NCBI GenBank assembly: GCA_905233795.1
Contig: CAJOFP010000005.1
Span: 5,702-16,020 of the forward strand
Direction of reading: 5' to 3'
Source: an uncultured Oscillibacter sp.
Lineage (GTDB): Bacteria; Bacillota; Clostridia; Oscillospirales; Oscillospiraceae
DNA: 10,319 bases
Shown: piece by piece, positions 5,740 to 10,319 of the stretch
Layout of the letters: each line of letters opens with the position of its first letter
Numbering within the stretch: the stretch's first letter is position 1
Notes under the pieces: generated by a model
Database searches by the model: none
The model's input: only the letters and a program-made list of their open reading frames with translations
What the model was told of the DNA's origin: nothing
Made by a program: the position numbers and the translations under genes

Positions 5740-5994
5740 CCGATTTTTCCTGTTTTCGCTCTTGCCAAGCCGAAAATAATTTTATATAATCCGTCCAACC
5801 TGAGGCCTGATTTTTACTAAATTTATTATTTTTATATTATTTTTATAAATTTTTATCTTAAATCGTCTGAAATCCCGGAAAAACAGCGTTTAAAAATATA
5901 TTAAAATTTATTTTATTTATTTTAATATATTTATATATTTTTAATATATTTAAATATAGCGCGAAAACCGGGAACCGATTGTATAACAGGCGCG
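5740..5994. repeat. A/T-rich gene-free stretch with a long A/T palindrome
   Basis: No gene is seen. AAATATATTAAAA at 5894-5906 and TTTTAATATATTT at 5920-5932 form a perfect 13-bp inverted repeat, and a third copy of the right arm lies at 5939-5951. The arms contain no G or C. It may be a simple spacer or a site that opens or forms a cruciform easily; there is no T-run placement that would make it a convincing terminator. Confidence 0.6.
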
Positions 5995-6000
5995 TATAAT
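5995..6000 (+). promoter_or_regulatory. Possible -10 element for the phosphoesterase gene
   Basis: TATAAT about 70 bases before the start of the metallophosphoesterase gene. The -35 position (near 5972-5977) is poor, so confidence is low. Confidence 0.3.
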
Positions 6001-6029
6001 AATATTAAAATAAAATCAGGCGGTCAGGA

Positions 6030-6046
6030 GCCGTCCGGCGGACGGC
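6030..6046 (+). promoter_or_regulatory. GC-rich hairpin in the phosphoesterase leader
   Basis: GCCGTCC (6030-6036) pairs perfectly with GGACGGC (6040-6046) around a 3-base loop, just before the purine-rich GGGAGGG ribosome site at about 6052-6058. It lies inside the presumed 5' leader. It may protect the mRNA 5' end; no T-run follows, so it is not a terminator. Confidence 0.5.
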
Positions 6047-6070
6047 GGAAAGGGAGGGAAGCGCAATTAT

Positions 6071-6598
6071 ATGAAAATTTTAATTTTATCCGATTCCCAC
6101 GGGGATGTGGACGCCATGCTGCAGGCGGTCAAAAAGACATCGCCCCAAATGGTCATTCATCTGGGTGACTGCTGGCGGGACGTGGAACCAGTCATGGAAC
6201 GCTTTCCGGAGCTTCCGTTTTACCGCGTCCCCGGCAACTGCGATTTTCGCCCGCAAAATCCTCTCGAACAGATTATCACGCTGGAGGGTCATCGCGTCAT
6301 GATCTGTCACGGCCACACGTTCGGCGTCAAACAGGGAATGCGGGAAGCCGAGGAAATCGCCAAAAGCGAAAAATTAGACGCCTTTTTATTCGGCCATACG
6401 CACCGTCCGTTGGTGGCGAAAAAGGGCCGGACGCTGTTTTTCAATCCGGGCAGCTGCGGTTTGGGGAATCCGTGTACATACGGCGTCCTGAACGCGGAAC
6501 GGGATAAGTTAAACGCGAGGGTTTACACGCTGAAAGAACTGGATTTATCGTCGTATATCAACCCGCGCCCCGGACTGGGTCAAGTATCCCGGATTTAA
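6071..6598 (+). CDS. YfcE/MJ0936-family metallophosphoesterase
   Basis: A 175-residue cytoplasmic, two-metal phosphodiesterase. All calcineurin-like metal ligands are visible: D8 and H10 in LSDSHGD, D33 in HLGDC, N56 in PGNCDF, H80 in CHGH, and H109 and H111 in FGHTHRP, followed by the typical NPGSCG at 125-130. Length matches the family (about 160-185). Proteins of this group cleave bis-pNPP in vitro, but the natural substrate is mostly unknown. The ATG start gives the standard MKILILSDSHGD opening; GGGAGGG lies about 12 bases upstream, slightly far. It is followed 21 bases later by its own terminator, so it is a single-gene transcript and not co-transcribed with the GdpP-like gene. Family sure, biological role unknown. 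Confidence 0.94.
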   Translation: MKILILSDSHGDVDAMLQAVKKTSPQMVIHLGDCWRDVEPVMERFPELPFYRVPGNCDFRPQNPLEQIITLEGHRVMICHGHTFGVKQGMREAEEIAKSEKLDAFLFGHTHRPLVAKKGRTLFFNPGSCGLGNPCTYGVLNAERDKLNARVYTLKELDLSSYINPRPGLGQVSRI

Positions 6599-6619
6599 CG
6601 GGATTTTACGCGATGGAAA

Positions 6620-6660
6620 AACCTCCCCTGTCAGTCTATCCGGGGGAGGTTCGCGTTTTT
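6620..6660 (+). terminator. Intrinsic terminator of the phosphoesterase gene
   Basis: AACCTCCCC at 6620-6628 pairs perfectly with GGGGAGGTT at 6643-6651, and the stem is followed by CGCG and five Ts (6656-6660). It lies directly after the stop at 6598. Confidence 0.85.
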
Positions 6661-6703
6661 GGACGCGTTTTTAAAAGTTTCTGCCTTGTATCAAACGCCG
6701 CTC

Positions 6704-6732
6704 TTGCGTCTTGCCGTGAAAAATGATATGAT
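6704..6732 (+). promoter_or_regulatory. Possible promoter of the GdpP-like gene
   Basis: TTGCGT at 6704-6709, a 17-base spacer, and TATGAT at 6727-6732 preceded by TGA, which gives an extended -10. The -35 is weak. The site lies between the upstream terminator and the coding start, where a promoter is needed, and implies a leader of about 85 bases. Confidence 0.45.
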
Positions 6733-6824
6733 AAATAAAATATATAATAAAATATATAATTTATATTTATTTTTTTACGGCTTTTCCCGTCGATTCAGCC
6801 GGAACGGAAGGGACGCGCTTACTT

Positions 6825-8993
6825 ATGGATTCCGTCAAAACCAATCAGCCGCCCGAATCGGACGCGCAAAACAAAAATAAAAATAAAAATACGCTATCTG
6901 ATTCTCAATCGCAAAATCAGGAAAAAAATATATTGCCTGATTCTAATTTTAATTCTAATTCTAATCATTCTAAATCGCAAGATAAAAATAATAAAAATAA
7001 AAAAATATTGTTCCGTCCGGATACGCGCAAACGGCCTCCGGATGCCAATATGATGGCTTATTTTATATTTTTAATTTTATTCGCGCTGGCCGCCATACCG
7101 TTTAATTTGACGCTGGCCGCCATAGAGGGCGTAATCGCGGCGGCGTTATGCCTCACGTTTGTCCGGGGACGCAAACAACGCCGCCGCCAATGGCTGCAAT
7201 ATATCGACAGTATCACCGGAAGCGTCAACACGGCGGGGAAATTTAATTTAATTAACTCACCGCTTCCCACAATGGTATTCCGGCCTGATACCGGCGGAAT
7301 TATCTGGAGCAATGAGGGATTTCAAAGCCTGACCAATATGCGCGAGGGATTATTTGAAACCCGTATGGACGATGTCATTCCCGGCTTTCCCGTGCAATGG
7401 CTTGTGGAGGGCAAACGGGAATGCCCGGAGAGATTAATTATAGACAATCGGCGGTTCCGCGTGTTTGGCAGTCTGGCGCGGGCGCGCGGCGCGGAACAGG
7501 CGATGATCGCCACGACTTATTGGGTCGAGACAACGGAATTTGACGCTTTAAAAACGCGTTACGAGGAATCCCGGCCCGTATTGGCGATTTTGCTTCTGGA
7601 TAATTACGAAGATTTGGTCAAGACGCTTTCCGACGCCCAAAGAAGCGCGTTAATGGCGAAAATCGACGGAAAAATTAACGACTGGACCCAAAACGGTTTA
7701 TTATTGCATACGGAACGGGATAGATATATATGCCTATTCGACGAAAAATTATTTGACCAATTCGCCGCCGAGAGATTCGCTATTTTGGATTTAGTCCGGG
7801 AAATTCGCACGGAGGACGGACAAAGCCCGACGCTTTCCATAGGCGTCGGCAAGGACGCGGAGGGATTCGGGGAGTTATACAAAAGCGCGGGGGTCGCGCT
7901 GGAAACGGCGTTGAGCCGGGGCGGGGATCAGGCCGTCGTGCGGAGCAAATTGGATTTCGCGTTTTACGGCGGCAGATCGAAAGCCACGGAAAAACGTACT
8001 AAAGTAAAATCCCGCGTCATGGCGAACGCGCTGGCGGAAATCATGAAAGACGCGGATATGATTTATATTATGGGGCACGCGTTTTCCGATATGGACGCGG
8101 TCGGCGCCGCCGCCGGGATTAACTGCGCGGCGCGGGCGTTACAAAAACCGTGTCATATTATTATCCGGGAAGATAAATCGGCGGCGCGGCCTTTGATTGA
8201 AAAATTACAGGCCGTCCCGGAATATGAGAATATTTTTATGGACCCGGACGAGGCTTTTTTGCAATTACAGCCCGGTACGCTTTTAATCGTCGTGGATACG
8301 AACAGGCCGGAACTGGTGGAAAGCCCGCAGATTTTGGAATCCTGCAACCGCGTCGCCGTGATTGACCATCACAGGCGCGCCGCGTCTTATATTGAAAACG
8401 CCGCGTTTAGCTTTCACGAGACATACGCGTCATCGGCGTCTGAATTGGTTTCGGAGCTGTTACAATACATGGTGAATCCGGGGGATTTATTAAAAGCCGA
8501 AGCTGAAGCGATGCTGGCTGGGATTGTATTAGACACGAAGCATTTCGCCCAGCGAACCGGGGGACGGACGTTTGAGGCCGCCGCGTTTTTACGCCGTTGC
8601 GGAGCCGATACGGAAAACGTACAGAAATTATTTCAGAATGATTTAAAAGAAATGGTTGCGCGTTATGATATTATCCGGCGCGCCGAGATTTACGATCACG
8701 GCATAGCGATAGCCGTCGCGGGTGAAAACGCGGATCGCGTGACGGCGGCGCAGGCGGCGGACGAGTTATTAACTCTCAAAGGCGCGCGGGCATCTTTCGT
8801 GATTTATTCCAATCAGAACGCCGCGTTAATTTCGGCGCGTTCTCTGGGGGATATTAACGTACAGGTGATTTTAGAGCCGCTGGGCGGCGGCGGCAATTCG
8901 ACGGTCGCCGGGGGACGTATCGAAAACGCCGCGCCCGCCGAAATCCGCGCCCGTATCATAGAATCGATTGAGCGCTATTTCGAGACGGCGTGA
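6825..8993 (+). CDS. gdpP: GdpP-like cyclic di-AMP phosphodiesterase (DHH-DHHA1, membrane-bound)
   Basis: Hydrolyses c-di-AMP to pApA at the inner membrane, controlling potassium, osmotic and wall homeostasis. The 722 residues read: a low-complexity Asn/Lys/Ser/Gln-rich extension (about 1-60), two membrane segments (about 76-94 and 96-113), a PAS-like region (about 140-235), a degenerate GGDEF domain (about 250-375, ERDRY at 297-301 where an active motif would be), DHH (about 400-560) and DHHA1 (about 600-720). DHH metal residues are intact: H418, D422 and D424 in GHAFSDMDA, D491 in VVDTNRP, IDHH at 513-516, D570 in GIVLDT. The DHHA1 GGGGH motif reads GGGGN (687-691). Usual length is about 650, the excess being mostly the N-terminal extension. 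Start: ATG with GGAAGGGA at 6806-6813; a restart at Met76 would lack a ribosome site. Family sure; full activity uncertain because of the His-to-Asn change. Confidence 0.93.
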   Translation: MDSVKTNQPPESDAQNKNKNKNTLSDSQSQNQEKNILPDSNFNSNSNHSKSQDKNNKNKKILFRPDTRKRPPDANMMAYFIFLILFALAAIPFNLTLAAIEGVIAAALCLTFVRGRKQRRRQWLQYIDSITGSVNTAGKFNLINSPLPTMVFRPDTGGIIWSNEGFQSLTNMREGLFETRMDDVIPGFPVQWLVEGKRECPERLIIDNRRFRVFGSLARARGAEQAMIATTYWVETTEFDALKTRYEESRPVLAILLLDNYEDLVKTLSDAQRSALMAKIDGKINDWTQNGLLLHTERDRYICLFDEKLFDQFAAERFAILDLVREIRTEDGQSPTLSIGVGKDAEGFGELYKSAGVALETALSRGGDQAVVRSKLDFAFYGGRSKATEKRTKVKSRVMANALAEIMKDADMIYIMGHAFSDMDAVGAAAGINCAARALQKPCHIIIREDKSAARPLIEKLQAVPEYENIFMDPDEAFLQLQPGTLLIVVDTNRPELVESPQILESCNRVAVIDHHRRAASYIENAAFSFHETYASSASELVSELLQYMVNPGDLLKAEAEAMLAGIVLDTKHFAQRTGGRTFEAAAFLRRCGADTENVQKLFQNDLKEMVARYDIIRRAEIYDHGIAIAVAGENADRVTAAQAADELLTLKGARASFVIYSNQNAALISARSLGDINVQVILEPLGGGGNSTVAGGRIENAAPAEIRARIIESIERYFETA

Positions 8994-9050
8994 CGCGTTC
9001 AGACCGGAAGCGCGTAAAAAATATATAAATAATATATAATATATAAAATA

Positions 9051-9056
9051 AGGAAG
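9051..9056 (+). promoter_or_regulatory. Ribosome binding site that fixes the TTG start of the LRR gene
   Basis: AGGAAG seven bases before the TTG at 9064. There is no in-frame ATG between here and the start of the mature domain, so this site and the signal peptide that follows decide the start. Confidence 0.7.
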
Positions 9057-9063
9057 CGATAAA

Positions 9064-10319
9064 TTGATAACGCGGACGCGTAAAAAATATAAAAATAAAA
9101 AATTATATATAATTTTAAATTTAATTTTATATATAATTTTAAATTTGATTTTATTAAAATTTTACACGCCGTCCGCGCTGGCCGCGAATAACTACGGCGG
9201 GACGTGCGGCGACGGCGTTTCTTGGAATATGGGCGACGACGGGCTTTTAACGATCAGCGGCAAAGGCGAAATCAGCGATTTTGTAAACGCCCGCTCCGCG
9301 CCGTGGTATGCAAACGGGCATATTTTAAATATAGAACGGATTCAAGTCAATTACGGCGTGACCGGAATAGGCGCGAACGCGTTTACGGGCTGTAAAAATC
9401 TGACCGGCGTATATCTTCCGGCCAGCGTGTTAAAAATCGGCAATTCGGCGTTCGCCGGGTGTGAGAATTTGACGGATATTACGCTTGAAGAGGGATTGAG
9501 ATCAATAGGCAATCACGCGTTCAGCGAATGCGTATTATTATATAATATAAAATTGCCGGATAGTTTATCTCAAATCGGACAGGCGGCGTTTTCACGCTGT
9601 GAAAGTCTGGAAAAAATCGCGCTGGGGAATAGAATCACAAAAATCGAGCCGTATTTCTGCAAAGGCTGTTATAATTTATCTCAAGTCGATTTGCCAAATA
9701 ATCTTACGTCGATTGGTCAGGAGGCTTTCGCGGACTGTGAGGCGCTGAAAAATTTATATCTGCCGCGCCGCGTATCGGATATAGGCCCCGGCGCGTTCGC
9801 GGGCTGCGCGTATCTGGAAGAGATTGACATTCCGGCGAGCGTGACGGAAATCCGGGAGGGCGTATTCAGAAACAGCGGTTTAGAAAAGATATATCTGCCG
9901 AACGGGTTAAATTCTATAGCGGCGCGGGCGTTTGAAAGCTGTTATAATTTACAAGAGATTTATTACGCCGCGAACCGGACGCGCTGGAATCAGATTCGCA
10001 TGGATGACTTGCGTCAGCAAATTAGTTCGATGGGGATTCGCGTGATTTTCGCCGACGACAGCGCGGCGGAGTCTCCGGCTGTGATTGAGAAAATCACGTT
10101 TGACGGGTGGCGCGTGTCGATAGAGATTTCCGGGGAGCCGGGAACCGGGACGACGTTATTCGCGGCGTTTTATCAGGCTGACGGGCGTTTTCTGGGCTTG
10201 CGCGTACAGGAAGCGGACGAGGCTCGGACATATTCCGTCGCGGAAATCGCGGGGGCGGGACGCGTCAAAGCCATTTTACTGGACCCGGACGGGCGTCCTA
10301 TGGCGAAAGCCAAAGAACA
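9064..10319 (+). CDS. Secreted BspA-like leucine-rich-repeat surface protein (runs off the right edge)
   Basis: Translation from the TTG at 9064 gives 418 complete residues, open at the window end. Residues 1-40 form a signal peptide: a basic n-region (RTRKKYKNKK), a long hydrophobic core and a cleavage site at SALA followed by AN. Next comes the CGDGVSWNMGDDGLLTISGKG module (about 48-68) common at the start of Clostridial BspA proteins. Residues about 100-312 hold nine LRR_5 repeats of 23 residues (one of 22), pattern I-G-x-x-A-F-x-x-C-x-x-L-x-x-I-x-L-P, starting at I102, 125, 148, 171, 194, 217, 240, 263 and 285. After a WNQI repeat end, about 343-418 look like a beta-rich module with an FYQADGRFLG motif. 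Likely role: adhesion or host and matrix contact. It starts 70 bases after the GdpP-like gene with no terminator between, so it may be co-transcribed. Cell-wall anchoring cannot be judged. Confidence 0.9.
   Translation, partial: MITRTRKKYKNKKLYIILNLILYIILNLILLKFYTPSALAANNYGGTCGDGVSWNMGDDGLLTISGKGEISDFVNARSAPWYANGHILNIERIQVNYGVTGIGANAFTGCKNLTGVYLPASVLKIGNSAFAGCENLTDITLEEGLRSIGNHAFSECVLLYNIKLPDSLSQIGQAAFSRCESLEKIALGNRITKIEPYFCKGCYNLSQVDLPNNLTSIGQEAFADCEALKNLYLPRRVSDIGPGAFAGCAYLEEIDIPASVTEIREGVFRNSGLEKIYLPNGLNSIAARAFESCYNLQEIYYAANRTRWNQIRMDDLRQQISSMGIRVIFADDSAAESPAVIEKITFDGWRVSIEISGEPGTGTTLFAAFYQADGRFLGLRVQEADEARTYSVAEIAGAGRVKAILLDPDGRPMAKAKE
9103..9150 (+). repeat. 24-bp tandem duplication in the signal peptide
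   Basis: Bases 9103-9126 and 9127-9150 are the same 24-mer with one difference (TTA against TTG, both Leu). They encode LYIILNLI twice (residues 14-21 and 22-29), which lengthens the hydrophobic core of the signal peptide of the LRR protein. Confidence 0.9.

Noticed and set aside
5276..5779. Open frame of 167 codons on the plus strand in the gene-free region
   Set aside because: It runs straight through the terminator, the small RNA and its promoter, has no ribosome site, and its product is a low-complexity F/K/R-rich string without a domain.
8994..9025. Weak hairpin after the GdpP-like gene as a terminator
   Set aside because: The ACGCGTT/AAGCGCGT stem is imperfect and is followed by As, not Ts, on the plus strand.

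Overview
The window looks like a chromosomal segment of an anaerobic, probably gut-associated member of the Bacillota (Clostridia-like). The reasons are strong purine-rich Shine-Dalgarno sites before most genes, a lipoprotein-type sugar-binding protein, a two-TM PAS/GGDEF/DHH-DHHA1 protein of the GdpP type, and a BspA-like leucine-rich-repeat surface protein. Composition is split: genes are rich in GCG/CGCG codons, while spacers are almost pure A/T with many palindromes. This taxonomic placement is inference.

Left part (1-5055, all minus strand) is an Msm/Raf-type locus for alpha-galactosides. In transcription order it holds a lipoprotein solute-binding protein (3679-5055), two CUT1 ABC permeases (2666-3556 and 1808-2647), an intrinsic terminator (1626-1671), an AraC-family regulator (677-1582) and the N-terminal part of a cytoplasmic GH36 alpha-galactosidase (from 632 leftwards out of the window). 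Expected flow: raffinose, melibiose or stachyose is captured outside, imported by the permease pair using an ATPase encoded elsewhere, and cleaved inside by the GH36 enzyme, with the AraC protein sensing the sugar. No ATPase gene lies in the block.

The middle (5056-6070) is about 1 kb without a convincing protein gene. It contains the best candidate for something undescribed: a free-standing small RNA gene on the minus strand. It has a near-consensus promoter (TTGACA, 17 bp, TATATT with an extended TG), AAATTT tracts at 11-bp intervals just upstream of the -35, about 130 transcribed bases with several hairpins and a C-rich loop, and a strong terminator with eight Ts. I recognise no known RNA family in it.

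Right part (6071-10319, plus strand) holds a YfcE-type metallophosphoesterase closed by its own terminator, a GdpP-like c-di-AMP phosphodiesterase with an unusual low-complexity N-terminal extension and an altered GGGH motif, and the first 418 residues of a secreted BspA-like LRR protein. That last gene starts at a TTG and its signal peptide contains a 24-bp tandem duplication. It runs off the right edge.
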